Notes: a model not told the origin generated them from the sequence alone. 64,000 nucleotides of DNA from Clostridium sp. CM027 (GCF_024730565.1 NZ_CP077725.1:2170001-2234000), one strand, 5' to 3'; positions 18,241 to 27,441 are shown, numbered from the stretch's first letter. A program made the numbers and translations.

Positions 18241-18300
18241 CATATAGTTTTTCAGTGGCCTCCTAATTAGTGAGGGTCCTGCAAGTTACTTAGATTATCT

Positions 18301-19194
18301 CTAAGCGTCAAAGTAATCCTTTAATTTTCTTGGTCCTGCAAGTACTTCGCTGTCTACGAATAAAGTTCCGTCCTTCTTTGTGTTAACATACCACTTTACA
18401 AGTTTGATATTACCAAAATCAATTTCCATTGCTGTTATGCATCGAGGATGAACACAGCTTCCATCATTGAAATATGGAGGATCACCTACTTCAGGAAACA
18501 TAGGCCTATGTGTATGTCCTGCGACCATCATCTGTTTTTCTTTTATTACCCATTCAATAAGCTTTTTTTCTACTACTTGTTTCTTATGATAATTCTGTGC
18601 TGTTCTAGTTGGATCATTTACTCCAAAGAAGTTAAGAGGTCTCCATAAATACCTTACTAAAAATCTGGTCAATCTCCACATTTTATCATTTGGACAGTCC
18701 ACTTGATGCCCGTGTATTAGAAAGATTTTGTCATTAGTAACTTTATGCCTCAATACTATCCCCTCATGGAGCCTAATATTATCGAATAAAGGAATATACC
18801 TTTTCTTGAGTTCATCAAAATATTTATATAAATTATTTTTTACAAATTTATCGTTTCTTTTTACTATATCATGGTTTCCAAAAATAAAATTAAGCCTATC
18901 TTCATTATAAAATTTAGATAGCAACCAGAAAACATCGCTATGTACCCTCTTAATGTCAGAAAGTCTTTTATTCTCCCAAAGTTCATCTCCATCACCAATC
19001 TCTATATAAGTATAGTGTTCGTCATAGTAATGAGTTAAGGCCGCAAAATAAATATTTTGATTCTTCGAAAAATTATCTGACCAGTTTCCATCACCTCTAT
19101 GGCAATCACTCATTAAAACAATCTTGGAGGAATCGTCAAAAATAATTTCCTCCGATGACTCAAAAACTTTAGATAAATGCTTTAATGTATTCAT
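18301..19194 (-). CDS. Calcineurin-like metallophosphoesterase
   Basis: Soluble two-metal phosphoesterase of 297 residues. All five family blocks are present in order: DCHRGDGN (30-37), GDGDELWEN, GNHDIVK, the HGHQVD histidines and GHTHRP. The closest general type is the UDP-diacylglucosamine pyrophosphatase / cell-wall-associated phosphoesterase group, but the substrate cannot be told. No signal peptide. It is the first gene upstream of the IS insertion and is not itself interrupted. Confidence 0.85.
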   Translation of the reverse strand: MNTLKHLSKVFESSEEIIFDDSSKIVLMSDCHRGDGNWSDNFSKNQNIYFAALTHYYDEHYTYIEIGDGDELWENKRLSDIKRVHSDVFWLLSKFYNEDRLNFIFGNHDIVKRNDKFVKNNLYKYFDELKKRYIPLFDNIRLHEGIVLRHKVTNDKIFLIHGHQVDCPNDKMWRLTRFLVRYLWRPLNFFGVNDPTRTAQNYHKKQVVEKKLIEWVIKEKQMMVAGHTHRPMFPEVGDPPYFNDGSCVHPRCITAMEIDFGNIKLVKWYVNTKKDGTLFVDSEVLAGPRKLKDYFDA

Positions 19195-19644
19195 CTTTTC
19201 CCCCTCTAAGCCACAAAATTCTTTTTATAATTAAATATATTACAAAATTTACTCATAAAGAACACTTAGAGGCCCGTAAAAAAGGATATCGATGCTTTAG
19301 AAACAACTGTCAAGGAATTAATATTAACCTATCTTGAAGAAGTTATTATATTAGGTTCGTTACCTCATATAATATTTTTAAAAAAATAAGAGCCTTGGAA
19401 AAAGTCCAAGGCTCCCCTAAGGTGATTAACTGCTGCGTAGTATCCATTTATCATTAAATTACAATACTTTATTATTAATAAAGTTAATGGAGATAAACCT
19501 AACATAGAGACTAACCATATTAAAATTATGCATTTAATTCTATTGTTTAATCCTTTAAATTTAAGGCATAACTTCTTATAAAAAAATAATATATAGTAAA
19601 ACAAGAACTAGGTTAAAAAAGGTATTAGTTACTATTTTCTGTTC
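19195..19644. other. Gap with one terminator and a short coding-like scrap
   Basis: Besides the hairpin at 19390-19414, a 37-codon plus-strand frame (19276-19389; DIDALETTVKELILTYLEE) has protein-like composition but no start. It may be the end of a deleted gene. Confidence 0.35.
19390..19414 (-). terminator. Terminator of the VanRS-like operon
   Basis: GAGCCTTGGA (19390-19399) and TCCAAGGCTC (19405-19414) around AAAAG; the minus-strand copy is followed by CTTATTTTTTT. Confidence 0.8.
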
Positions 19645-20742
19645 CTATTGATCAAGTGGTAATTTTGTTTTAAATTCTGTTTTTTCCTTAGAGCTTGCAA
19701 CCTCTATATTACCATTATGTAATTCTACTATTGTCTTTACAATTGCAAGCCCAAGTCCAGTTCCATCTTTTTTATTACAAGATCTTTGTACCCTATATAA
19801 CCTTTGGAATAAATTCTTCAAATTCTCTTCTTCTATTATATCTCCATAATTTACAAAGCTAACTACAGCCATATTATTTTCTTTCCCTATATTTATATCT
19901 AAATATTTCCCCTTACTACCATACTTAATTGCATTAGATATTATATTTTCAAAGGCTCTAACTAATAAAATAGCATCTCCATCTATTATTAAACCTGCAT
20001 CTTTTGAAGATATTCTATATTCCATACCACTATTTTCAAAAGCCGGTATAAAACCAATGGTAACTTGTTCTATTAATTGGTGTAAATATATATTAGATTT
20101 ATTTAAATTTACATCTCCATTACATATCTTTGTAAACTCAAAAAGTTGTTCCACTGAACTCTTTAATTCCTTTGATTTACTTAATGAAACTTCGCAATAA
20201 TGATGCAACTCATTATCATTTTTATAATTTTTCTTTTCAATCAACTGTAAAAATCCAATAACAGAAGTAAGCGGAGTCCTTAAATCATGAGATAAATTTG
20301 TAATCAGGTTATTCTTCTGCTTTTCCCACTGTCTTTCTTTTTTCATTAGTTCTTTTATGCTATATGCCATTTTATTAACATCTGAAGCTAATGTTCCCAG
20401 CTCATCCTTTGTTCTGATAGGTATATTTATATCTATATTTCCATTAGCTACTATCTTTAAATTTTGTGATATTTCTTCTATATAATCAGTGATTTTATTC
20501 ATTTTTTTGATAAATATTAAGCACATCAGCACTATAAAAATCACAAACACTCCTATACTAATCCCCAGCATAACTGAACTATTTGTATTATAATCATTAA
20601 TAAATTTCATATAGAGACTTTGGCAAAAAATATGTAGCCACATAATTACTAAAAAAACTCCTACTAATGTTGATATTATAGACATTATCGTAGCTGTAAA
20701 AAAATTTAGGAGTATATTATATTTAATACTGTTATTCTTCAA
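19645..20742 (-). CDS. Sensor histidine kinase, VanS-like
   Basis: Membrane kinase of 365 residues. Helices lie at about 15-40 and 53-75 with a very short outer loop. A HAMP linker (about 75-128) leads to the phosphoacceptor in LITNLSHDLRTPLTSV, then the N-box (ENIISNAIKYGS) and GTGLGLAIVKTI. It overlaps the regulator gene by 11 bases, so the two are coupled. The target is not evident; the nearest candidate is the serine hydrolase directly upstream in the same orientation. Confidence 0.9.
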   Translation of the reverse strand: MKNNSIKYNILLNFFTATIMSIISTLVGVFLVIMWLHIFCQSLYMKFINDYNTNSSVMLGISIGVFVIFIVLMCLIFIKKMNKITDYIEEISQNLKIVANGNIDINIPIRTKDELGTLASDVNKMAYSIKELMKKERQWEKQKNNLITNLSHDLRTPLTSVIGFLQLIEKKNYKNDNELHHYCEVSLSKSKELKSSVEQLFEFTKICNGDVNLNKSNIYLHQLIEQVTIGFIPAFENSGMEYRISSKDAGLIIDGDAILLVRAFENIISNAIKYGSKGKYLDINIGKENNMAVVSFVNYGDIIEEENLKNLFQRLYRVQRSCNKKDGTGLGLAIVKTIVELHNGNIEVASSKEKTEFKTKLPLDQ

Positions 20743-21427
20743 TTTTATATCCCACTCCCCACACCGTTTCTACTATTTTAGGTTCCTTGGGATTATCCTC
20801 TATCTTTTCTCTTAATCTCCATATATGAACCATAACAGTATTATTTCCTTCAAAATATTTTTCTTTCCAAATTTCTTTAAAGATATCCTCAGCATTAAAT
20901 ACTTTCCCACCGTTACTTGCCAATAGCAACAATATCTCATATTCTTTTGGAGTTAATTTTAACTCTGTACCAAATAAATTAACTTTATGATTTCTTTTGT
21001 TTATAGTAATCCCTTTTATTTCAATAATATCTTCATCGTCAAACGGTTTGTGATTTTCATTAAGATATACATATCTTCTTATTTGAGCTTTCACTCTAGC
21101 AATAAGTTCCATTGGGTTAAATGGCTTTACCATATAATCATCTGCCCCTGTAGATAATCCTTGTATTTTGTCAATGTCTTGACCCTTTGCACTAACCATT
21201 ATAATTGGAATATTATACTCTTTTCTAATCTTCATACAAACCTGCAACCCATCTATTCCTGGCATCATTATGTCCAAAATCACAAGATGAATCTTTTCTT
21301 CATTAATTATATCAAGTGCATCTACCCCATTTGTAGCTTTAAACACCTTATACCCATCATTTAGTAGGTATACTTCCATAAGTTCAATTATTTCTACTTC
21401 ATCATCTACAATCAGTACATTAAACAT
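20732..21427 (-). CDS. OmpR-family response regulator, VanR-like
   Basis: Regulator of about 231 residues. The receiver has NVLIVDDEVEI, phosphoacceptor Asp in LVILDIMMPG and the lysine in DYMVKPFNP; the winged helix ends VWGVGYKIEE. A TTG at 21448 and an ATG at 21445 lie upstream, but the protein family starts at the ATG 21427 (MFNVLIVDDE) and GGGAGAA stands about ten bases before it, so 21427 is preferred. A TACAAT box on the minus strand (21467-21472) is a candidate -10. Confidence 0.88.
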   Translation of the reverse strand: MFNVLIVDDEVEIIELMEVYLLNDGYKVFKATNGVDALDIINEEKIHLVILDIMMPGIDGLQVCMKIRKEYNIPIIMVSAKGQDIDKIQGLSTGADDYMVKPFNPMELIARVKAQIRRYVYLNENHKPFDDEDIIEIKGITINKRNHKVNLFGTELKLTPKEYEILLLLASNGGKVFNAEDIFKEIWKEKYFEGNNTVMVHIWRLREKIEDNPKEPKIVETVWGVGYKIEE

Positions 21428-21501
21428 AGCGCTTATTTCTCCCATCAAATACCTGTTTTTAATAAAATTGTACCATATTTCAAAATAATTGATGTTTCAG
21501 G

Positions 21502-21864
21502 TTATATTTTAAATCCTAAAAAATCAAAGTAATATATGAACCATATGAAAATAAAATTAACTATAGTTATGATTGTAAAATAAATTTTTTCTGCTTTTCT
21601 TCCTCTCTTTTTAACCCAATTATATATTAAAATAATTAATCCACAAATACTTAAAGCCGTTGATACTATTAGAAATCCTAAAAAAGTATAAAGTAACCAT
21701 GCAAAGGTAAAATCATTAGTACTAATCATAGTCATTGCCATTATAGTTGCACCAAGCATTCCAACTACATTAAACGCACTAATAACTAAGTTTGCTGTTC
21801 TAATTAATTTTATGCCCCTACAACTTTTGCACCCTGTTTGTTTAAACCTCCTTTTTATAAACAA
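21502..21864 (-). CDS. Membrane tail of the serine hydrolase, split off by a frameshift
   Basis: Frame of 120 residues with a basic start (FIKRRFKQTG) and three hydrophobic helices. It begins only three bases after the hydrolase stop in a different frame, and its only possible start is a TTG without a proper ribosome site: the AAAAAGGAGG here lies inside the frame and has no start codon after it. Related serine hydrolases carry exactly such a helix bundle at their C-terminus. One extra base near 21866-21875 would join the frames. It is most likely not an independent gene. Confidence 0.6.
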   Translation of the reverse strand: MFIKRRFKQTGCKSCRGIKLIRTANLVISAFNVVGMLGATIMAMTMISTNDFTFAWLLYTFLGFLIVSTALSICGLIILIYNWVKKRGRKAEKIYFTIITIVNFIFIWFIYYFDFLGFKI

Positions 21865-21866
21865 AA

Positions 21867-23444
21867 CTATTGCTCAATTATATTAATAACGAACATAATC
21901 ATAGCTATAGCAAATATAGCTATATTAAAATTTACTTCATCAAAAAAACTTATCTTTTCAAATGAATTATGGCTTACATCATTAAATGCATAAGTTACTT
22001 TACCACTGTCATTTATCTTAAATGCAAAATCTCCTCGTCCATCTTCCCTTGCAAATACTCCATCTTCCTTTTCAACAAGAGTTGTAGTGATTTTCTGTTT
22101 AGCAAGAGTATACTCCTTAAGAGTTAATGTACCGTCTTTATTAGCTATAATTCTCATATTCATAGAAGGGTCAAATAAAAAACCGATCTTCATAATGTTA
22201 CTTTTTGATATCCCATCATAGTTTCTATATGTTCCTTCATATTTACTAAAATTTTTAATTGAATTTTTCTTTATTTCATTAAACTTATTATTGGTGGTAG
22301 GATAAAATTTATTTAAAAACTCTTCTTCAAAGTTAAATGGAAGTGAATTTACTGAATTGGTTGCAATATATAACCCTAAACCTTCCTTTGGCATTAAAAA
22401 TAATGTAGTAGTACTACCTGATGGTAATGCACCCTCATGTTTTAATATTTCTTGTCCATTTCTATTGCTTCTTATAAATCCATAGCCCATTCCAGGTAAG
22501 CTGCTGTCATTTGAAAATTGCTTATCCTTCATTATTGTTGATGTTTTTTCATTTAAAATTTTCTTTCCTTGAAACTCTCCATTATTTAAGTGAGCTATCA
22601 TAAAATTTTCCATATCTTTAACTGTTGCATTTATCCCTGAAGATCCGGAAGTATATTGATAAGCTAAAGGACTTTCATTATAGTCTCCGCCTATTCCTCC
22701 GTACCCATAACCCTTAGCTGTATTATTATTTTTTAATCTAACTAAGCTATTATTCATTTTTAATGGCTCTAATATATTTTTCTTTACATATTCTTCATAA
22801 GTAATACCAGATACCTTTTCTACAATATATCCTAGAAGGTTATACCCCTCGTTACAATATCTACTAACAGTGTTAGGCTCCCTTACCACCTTAGGAATAT
22901 GGGTATCCATATAATATTCCTGTGATTGTATGGATTTTTCATCTAAAGTAGTGCCATTAAGTTCACTAGCTTCGTCAACTCCACTAGAATGAGTTAATAA
23001 ATTACCGCAAGTCACTGGTTCCTTATAATTATTAATAACCTTGTAATGATTTATATACTCATTAATATTTTTTTTCAAATCTATTTTGCCTTCTTCATAC
23101 AGTTGCATAATAGCTGTTGCAGTGAATAATTTACTCACTGATGCTGCTGGAAAAGTAGTCTTATCAGGATCTTCTGATATTTTCTTATCTATATCACTGT
23201 ACCCATACCCTTTTTTAAATACTTCTTTTCCATCCTTTACAACAGCTATAGCTGCTCCTGCAATTGAATGCTTCTCCATATTCTTCTTGAAAAAATCATC
23301 TGTGAATCGCTGTAAATTTTGACTGTTATTCACCTCTAAATGTTTCTTCTCTATTTCCTTTCCAAAACTATTACTATGTAACCCTGAGCTTATCAACATA
23401 GTACTTAATAATATTATCATAATTTTTTTTGCTTTCATCTTCAT
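21867..23444 (-). CDS. Serine hydrolase (class C beta-lactamase / PBP4-like), C-terminus truncated
   Basis: Exported serine hydrolase of about 525 residues. A signal sequence (KKIMIILLSTMLISSGL) precedes the domain. The SxxK nucleophile motif is SVSK in FPAASVSKLFTAT, the second motif is YCN in SRYCNEGYNLLG, and the third is HEG in LKHEGALPSG. The ATG at 23444 has AAGGAG nine bases before it, whereas the TTG at 23453 overlaps that site. The protein ends abruptly in a first membrane helix (FAIAMIMFVINIIEQ); the missing helices are encoded next, out of frame. Likely a cell-wall peptide or D-amino acid ester hydrolase. Confidence 0.82.
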   Translation of the reverse strand: MKMKAKKIMIILLSTMLISSGLHSNSFGKEIEKKHLEVNNSQNLQRFTDDFFKKNMEKHSIAGAAIAVVKDGKEVFKKGYGYSDIDKKISEDPDKTTFPAASVSKLFTATAIMQLYEEGKIDLKKNINEYINHYKVINNYKEPVTCGNLLTHSSGVDEASELNGTTLDEKSIQSQEYYMDTHIPKVVREPNTVSRYCNEGYNLLGYIVEKVSGITYEEYVKKNILEPLKMNNSLVRLKNNNTAKGYGYGGIGGDYNESPLAYQYTSGSSGINATVKDMENFMIAHLNNGEFQGKKILNEKTSTIMKDKQFSNDSSLPGMGYGFIRSNRNGQEILKHEGALPSGSTTTLFLMPKEGLGLYIATNSVNSLPFNFEEEFLNKFYPTTNNKFNEIKKNSIKNFSKYEGTYRNYDGISKSNIMKIGFLFDPSMNMRIIANKDGTLTLKEYTLAKQKITTTLVEKEDGVFAREDGRGDFAFKINDSGKVTYAFNDVSHNSFEKISFFDEVNFNIAIFAIAMIMFVINIIEQ

Positions 23445-23636
23445 AAATTCCAACTCCTTAATTATTCTATAGTTAGATTTTATATTAAAATAAATTTTTA
23501 ATTTTAACGATTTTCTTACGAAAAACTAAAGTTTATATATAAAAATATAAAACCGTACACTATTTCAGTGCACACTTTTGTTAATTAATGGAGTATTACA
23601 GACTACTATGTTTATGTTTTAAATTAAGGCATAAAA

Positions 23637-23664
23637 AAATCCTGAGCATCTCTGTTCAGGATTT
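23637..23664 (-). terminator. Terminator of the EFR1 gene
   Basis: AAATCCTGA and TCAGGATTT around an 10-base loop; seven Ts follow on the minus strand. The remaining gap 23445-23792 holds no gene but contains a 17-base repeat (23682-23698) also found at 33466. Confidence 0.65.
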
Positions 23665-23792
23665 ATGGGAGCGAAGCACAACCTTTAAAATCCACTACAT
23701 ATTTCTATTAAAAACAACCCTATATTTCACTAATATTTTTTACATATAAAAATTATCCAGTTGCTCTTTTCGCCCCATCTCTCTTCATAAAT

Positions 23793-24593
23793 CTACTCCT
23801 TTATTTCCTTAACTTTATTTAGCATAAGGTCTTCTGCTTTTATTTCCGGGTGCGAATAACGCTTTCTATTGTTATTCTTATTGGAGTATTCAATAGCTCT
23901 CACTGGACACCATTGAATACAAGCCATACATTGTTCGCAGTTATTATTCCAAGTAGGAATATCATTTAACATTGTAATATTACCCATAGGACAAATGCTC
24001 TTACATATCTTACAATGTGTACAATTATTATTTACTTTAAATTCGCCATCTCTACTTTTCAGAGCTGCTAATCTTTCTAATGAATTTTTATTAAATAATT
24101 TAGCTAATATATTTGCTTTTATTATTGCTGTTCTTTCCCTTTTATCTATTATTGAAATAATCTTTACTATTTTTTTACCTTCTCCTTTGTATAGAAACTT
24201 ACAAAGAAAATTTGGAAATCCACCATATTCCACAATCCAATTTCCAGGCATTCTTATTTTAAATTCAGCAGCTAGTTTTCCACCATTTTTATCTACTATC
24301 TCCCTAAGTTGTTGCAATGCCATCCCTCTAGAACCTGCAAAAGAAGCTACTCCAAAAACATATTGATTAGATTGGAACTTAAGTTTATTTAAAATTTCCT
24401 TCATTACATTTGGCATGTACAATTCATACACCGGAAATACAAACCCAATTCTTTCATAACTGCTATCTATTTCTATAGAGTTATTTAAAGCTAAAATATG
24501 CACAACCTCAGTATCCTTTAAATATTTACCAATATGCTTTGCTATAGCTAAACTATTTCCCGTTCCACTAAAGTAGTATATTACATTTTTCAA
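23793..24593 (-). CDS. EFR1-family flavodoxin-ferredoxin protein
   Basis: Protein of about 266 residues fusing a flavodoxin-like domain (KNVIYYFSGTGNSLAIAK, FMN-binding T/S-rich loop) to a C-terminal 2[4Fe-4S] ferredoxin. The clusters are bound by CTHCKICKSICP and CEQCMACIQWCP. Start: the TTG at 24593 has GAGGTGGA just before it and begins the conserved flavodoxin strand; a longer upstream frame has no ribosome site. It should carry electrons in the cytoplasm; the partner is unknown. It is divergent from a TetR gene, with two matching dyads between them, so TetR control is likely. Confidence 0.88.
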   Translation of the reverse strand: MKNVIYYFSGTGNSLAIAKHIGKYLKDTEVVHILALNNSIEIDSSYERIGFVFPVYELYMPNVMKEILNKLKFQSNQYVFGVASFAGSRGMALQQLREIVDKNGGKLAAEFKIRMPGNWIVEYGGFPNFLCKFLYKGEGKKIVKIISIIDKRERTAIIKANILAKLFNKNSLERLAALKSRDGEFKVNNNCTHCKICKSICPMGNITMLNDIPTWNNNCEQCMACIQWCPVRAIEYSNKNNNRKRYSHPEIKAEDLMLNKVKEIKE

Positions 24594-24614
24594 TACATCC
24601 ACCTCACTTAAAGT

Positions 24615-24642
24615 TTTGAAATACATATGTACATATTTCAAA
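24615..24642. promoter_or_regulatory. TetR operator candidate 1
   Basis: Perfect dyad TTTGAAATA (24615-24623) / TATTTCAAA (24634-24642), 22 bases upstream of the EFR1 start. The same half-site recurs in candidate 2. Confidence 0.65.
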
Positions 24643-24675
24643 TTAACTATAACATTTAATTATTCCCAATTCAAT

Positions 24676-24708
24676 AGTTTTGAAATATCAATCTTATATT
24701 TCAAAACT
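24676..24708. promoter_or_regulatory. TetR operator candidate 2
   Basis: Perfect 13-bp arms AGTTTTGAAATAT (24676-24688) and ATATTTCAAAACT (24696-24708), seven bases apart. It ends eight bases before a TATAAT box (24716-24721) for the tetR gene, so binding would block that promoter. Confidence 0.7.
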
Positions 24709-24751
24709 GTTATGATATAATTGAATAAAAACTTACGTATTGGAGGTCCAA

Positions 24752-25330
24752 ATGAATAAATATGAGATTAGAACAAATAAAAAAAAGTTATCAATAGTAA
24801 ATGCTGCTAATGGGTTGTTTAAAGAAAAAGGATTTGTAAATGTAAATATCAAAGAAATCGCTTCCCAAGCCAATGTATCACAAGTTTCAATCTATAATTA
24901 TTTTGGGAATAAAGATGCCTTAGTCGCTGAATGTGTTAATTCTCTTATGGGAGATGTATTAGAGGCCGCAAGAAAATTGCTTTATACCGATATGAACTTT
25001 AAAGAAAAAATACTTAAGGCTCTTTCTTTATGTTCTAATTACATAAGTAAATCTTTAAGTGAATATTTTACCCTGGAGGCTCTAAATGATAAAGTTCTAA
25101 TTAAGCTTATTACAGAGAGTGTAAACAAAAATAAGTTTGAATTATTTAGGGATTATATTGAAGTAGGTAAAGATGATGGAACCATAGATAAGACAATTCC
25201 AACTGATACAATTATGAGATTTATAGAGATAATATCAATTGCCGAAAGTAATGTTAATTATAGTAAGGTTTCCGATAAATATATTCAAGATATGCAAACC
25301 CTAATGTTTTATGGAATAATAGGAAATTAA
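24752..25330 (+). CDS. TetR/AcrR-family transcriptional regulator
   Basis: Repressor of about 192 residues. The N-terminal helix-turn-helix reads NAANGLFKEKGFVNVNIKEI...VSQVSIYNYFGNKDALV. The C-terminal ligand domain is unrelated to named groups. The TTG at 24740 lies in the ribosome site TGGAGGTCCA, so the ATG at 24752 is the start. Two dyads with TTTGAAATA half-sites in the divergent region suggest control of itself and of the EFR1 gene. Confidence 0.88.
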   Translation: MNKYEIRTNKKKLSIVNAANGLFKEKGFVNVNIKEIASQANVSQVSIYNYFGNKDALVAECVNSLMGDVLEAARKLLYTDMNFKEKILKALSLCSNYISKSLSEYFTLEALNDKVLIKLITESVNKNKFELFRDYIEVGKDDGTIDKTIPTDTIMRFIEIISIAESNVNYSKVSDKYIQDMQTLMFYGIIGN

Positions 25331-25490
25331 ATACATAAGACTTTTTTTTAGATAACCTATAAAAATATAATATTTTCTTTCTGTGCTTCACTGATTTAAC
25401 AGAACTTGCTGGCTTGCAATATTCTTTTTCTGGTAGATTAGCAATAAGAATGATTGAGATCTTATATCGTATTCATGATGAGTACGCTAA

Positions 25491-25533
25491 AAATGCACAC
25501 CCCTAAGTTCAAAATCCGTAGCGGTGTGCATTT
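25491..25533. terminator. Terminator between tetR and dus
   Basis: AAATGCACACC (25491-25501) and GGTGTGCATTT (25523-25533) close a hairpin between convergent genes. Confidence 0.65.
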
Positions 25534-25568
25534 ATTCCATTCTAACCTATAATTTAATGACTTTCAGC

Positions 25569-26510
25569 TCAATTTTCTAAAACATCCTGTTCTCTGAACA
25601 AGCTTGAAACAGCCTCATCGTAATCATATAATCTTTCTGATTTCTTAATCTTTTTTGCATACTTTACATTATCAGAAAACGCCGGAATCATATAAAACCA
25701 TAATTCTTTCATTTTAAACAAGACATTCCTCTCTCCAAAGAGTATTCTTTTATAATCTTCATAAATTTTATCATGAAAGTCTTTCAGCAATTTTTTTTCA
25801 AGTTTAATATTATTTGTAATGTAGCTGTTCAGTCCAGGATTGGCTAATAATCCCCTGCCAAACATTAAAGTATCTACATTAGGGAAATCAGCTGAAAACT
25901 CCTTGTAATCTTTGATTGTAAAAATGTCACCATTATAGCAAACAGGATTTTTACTTAAATTCAAGGCTTCCTTAAAGATTTTCAGATTAGGCTTATTTTT
26001 ATAAAAATCTTTTTGAATCCTTGGATGAATAATAAGCTCTTCTATAGGGTACTTGTTAAATATTTCAATTAAATCATAAAATTCTTCAGGTCGGTCTTTT
26101 CCTATCCTGGTTTTTAGTGAGATTTTTGTTATCGATTGAGAGAAAATTTCGTCTAAAAACACATCAAGTTCTTCTTTTTTTGAAAGAAATCCAGATCCTC
26201 TATTTTTTGAAACTACAGTTCTAGAGGGACATCCTAAATTTAAATTGATCTCATTATATCCTAACATCTTTATCTTCTTTGAAGTATGAATAAAATCTTT
26301 TGCATTATTGGTTAGTAATTGTGGAATCAAAACTAGTCCTTGGTTGTTTTCAGGCAAAATATCATTTAATTCCCGAGTTTTAAAACTTTCGCTTTGATTT
26401 GCAACAATAAAAGGTGAAAAGTATTTATCTATATTATTAAAAAAAGTGTTATGGGCATTTCTATAAATGTACCCAGTCAACCCTTCCATAGGTGCGAAAT
26501 AAAAATTCAT
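25569..26510 (-). CDS. tRNA-dihydrouridine synthase family protein
   Basis: FMN enzyme of 313 residues that reduces uridine to dihydrouridine in tRNA. The TIM-barrel start is FAPMEGLTGYIYRNAH; the catalytic cysteine lies in NLGCPSRTVV with the following K/R-rich GSGFL; substrate-side motifs LKTRIG and IIHPRIQKDFYK follow, then FMN-binding FGRGLLANPG. It is more divergent than the usual DusB and shorter, so the tRNA position modified is uncertain. It is transcribed alone. Confidence 0.85.
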   Translation of the reverse strand: MNFYFAPMEGLTGYIYRNAHNTFFNNIDKYFSPFIVANQSESFKTRELNDILPENNQGLVLIPQLLTNNAKDFIHTSKKIKMLGYNEINLNLGCPSRTVVSKNRGSGFLSKKEELDVFLDEIFSQSITKISLKTRIGKDRPEEFYDLIEIFNKYPIEELIIHPRIQKDFYKNKPNLKIFKEALNLSKNPVCYNGDIFTIKDYKEFSADFPNVDTLMFGRGLLANPGLNSYITNNIKLEKKLLKDFHDKIYEDYKRILFGERNVLFKMKELWFYMIPAFSDNVKYAKKIKKSERLYDYDEAVSSLFREQDVLEN

Positions 26511-26673
26511 ATATCAATAGCTCCTTTATTCAAATAGTTATCTTTCTTCTTTATCAGGAACTTTCTTTATGAATTATCTTAAGTCTTTCCTTACATACAT
26601 TCTTAAGAACTTTTCATTTCGAACTTACCTAATAAATTTTCTATACGAACTTTATGTGAATGCCAATGAAAAA

Positions 26674-27441
26674 TTAGAATCCATTTTCCACTAACCATTT
26701 CATAATGCTTTCTTCCCTTTCCTTAATATCGTCATGCTGCGTATCGTATTTACGCATTTTCTTCTGTGCAACTATATTTCCATCTACCATATACAATATT
26801 CTTTCGGTTTTTGCTGCCACCTTTACATCATGCGTAACGAGCATTATGGTTGTTCCTTTTTTATTTATCCCTGCAAGAATTGACATAATCTCTGCTGCCG
26901 AATTGGAATCTAATGCTCCGGTCGGTTCGTCTCCAAATATGATATCCGGATCATTTATAAGCGCTCTACAGATGCCGGCTCTCTGCAGCTGTCCACCAGA
27001 TGCCTGGATGATATTATTATCTGCAAGCTTTTCAATTCCTGTCATTTTAAGTAGCTTTTTTGCTTTTTGATTTACCATATTTTTATCCGCATCTTTTGAT
27101 ACAAAGGCAGGAAACATAACATTGTCAATCACTGACAGATTCTTTAAAAGATTAATATCCTGAAAGATAAATCCCATGTTATTAAGCCTAATCTTCGCCA
27201 GTTCTTCTTCTTTTAGTCCAACCATTTCACTGCCTTTAAATTTCACACTGCCAGAAGTAATTCTATCCATACCGCTTACATTATATAGCAGTGTTGACTT
27301 CCCACTTCCAGATGGCCCCATGACCGTAACGAATTCACCTTTTTCTATCGCAAAGTTTACATCCTTTAAGATATGAAGCTCATTGTCTTTCCATAACTCT
27401 ACTTTTTTGTTCATACTTCTAGCTTCCAATATATTGCTCAT
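26674..27441 (-). CDS. ABC transporter ATP-binding protein (MacB/LolD type)
   Basis: ATPase of 255 residues. Walker A GPSGSGKST near 42-50, Q-loop FIFQDINLL, signature ASGGQLQR, Walker B DIIFGDEPTGALD, H-loop VTHDVK. The signature starts with Ala rather than Leu. It lies 81 bases after the FtsX-type permease gene on the same strand and is the last gene of the TetR-MFS-permease-ATPase cassette. Confidence 0.9.
   Translation of the reverse strand: MSNILEARSMNKKVELWKDNELHILKDVNFAIEKGEFVTVMGPSGSGKSTLLYNVSGMDRITSGSVKFKGSEMVGLKEEELAKIRLNNMGFIFQDINLLKNLSVIDNVMFPAFVSKDADKNMVNQKAKKLLKMTGIEKLADNNIIQASGGQLQRAGICRALINDPDIIFGDEPTGALDSNSAAEIMSILAGINKKGTTIMLVTHDVKVAAKTERILYMVDGNIVAQKKMRKYDTQHDDIKEREESIMKWLVENGF

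Larger units (their letters stand above)
16520..18280 (-). mobile_element. IS1182-family insertion sequence
   Basis: About 1.76 kb bounded by terminal inverted repeats: the left end begins AGGACCCTCACTAATTAGGA (16520) and the right end is its complement ending TCCTAATTAGTGAGGGTCCT (18280). The repeats extend about 32 bases with one difference. One transposase gene fills the inside. No target duplication was clear in the flanks. The element lies between the orphan fragment and the metallophosphoesterase gene and appears intact. Confidence 0.9.

Noticed and set aside
19276-19389. 37-codon frame (ALETTVKELILTYLEEVI)
   Set aside because: Too short and start-less to call; noted in the gap entry as a possible scrap.
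19365-19604. 79-codon hydrophobic minus-strand frame after the VanS-like kinase
   Set aside because: It runs through the operon terminator at 19390-19414, has no ribosome site and no recognisable family.
25363-25506. 47-codon plus-strand frame after tetR (TELAGLQYSFSGRLAIRM)
   Set aside because: Composition is suggestive of a gene remnant, but there is no start codon, it is short, and it ends inside the terminator arm.
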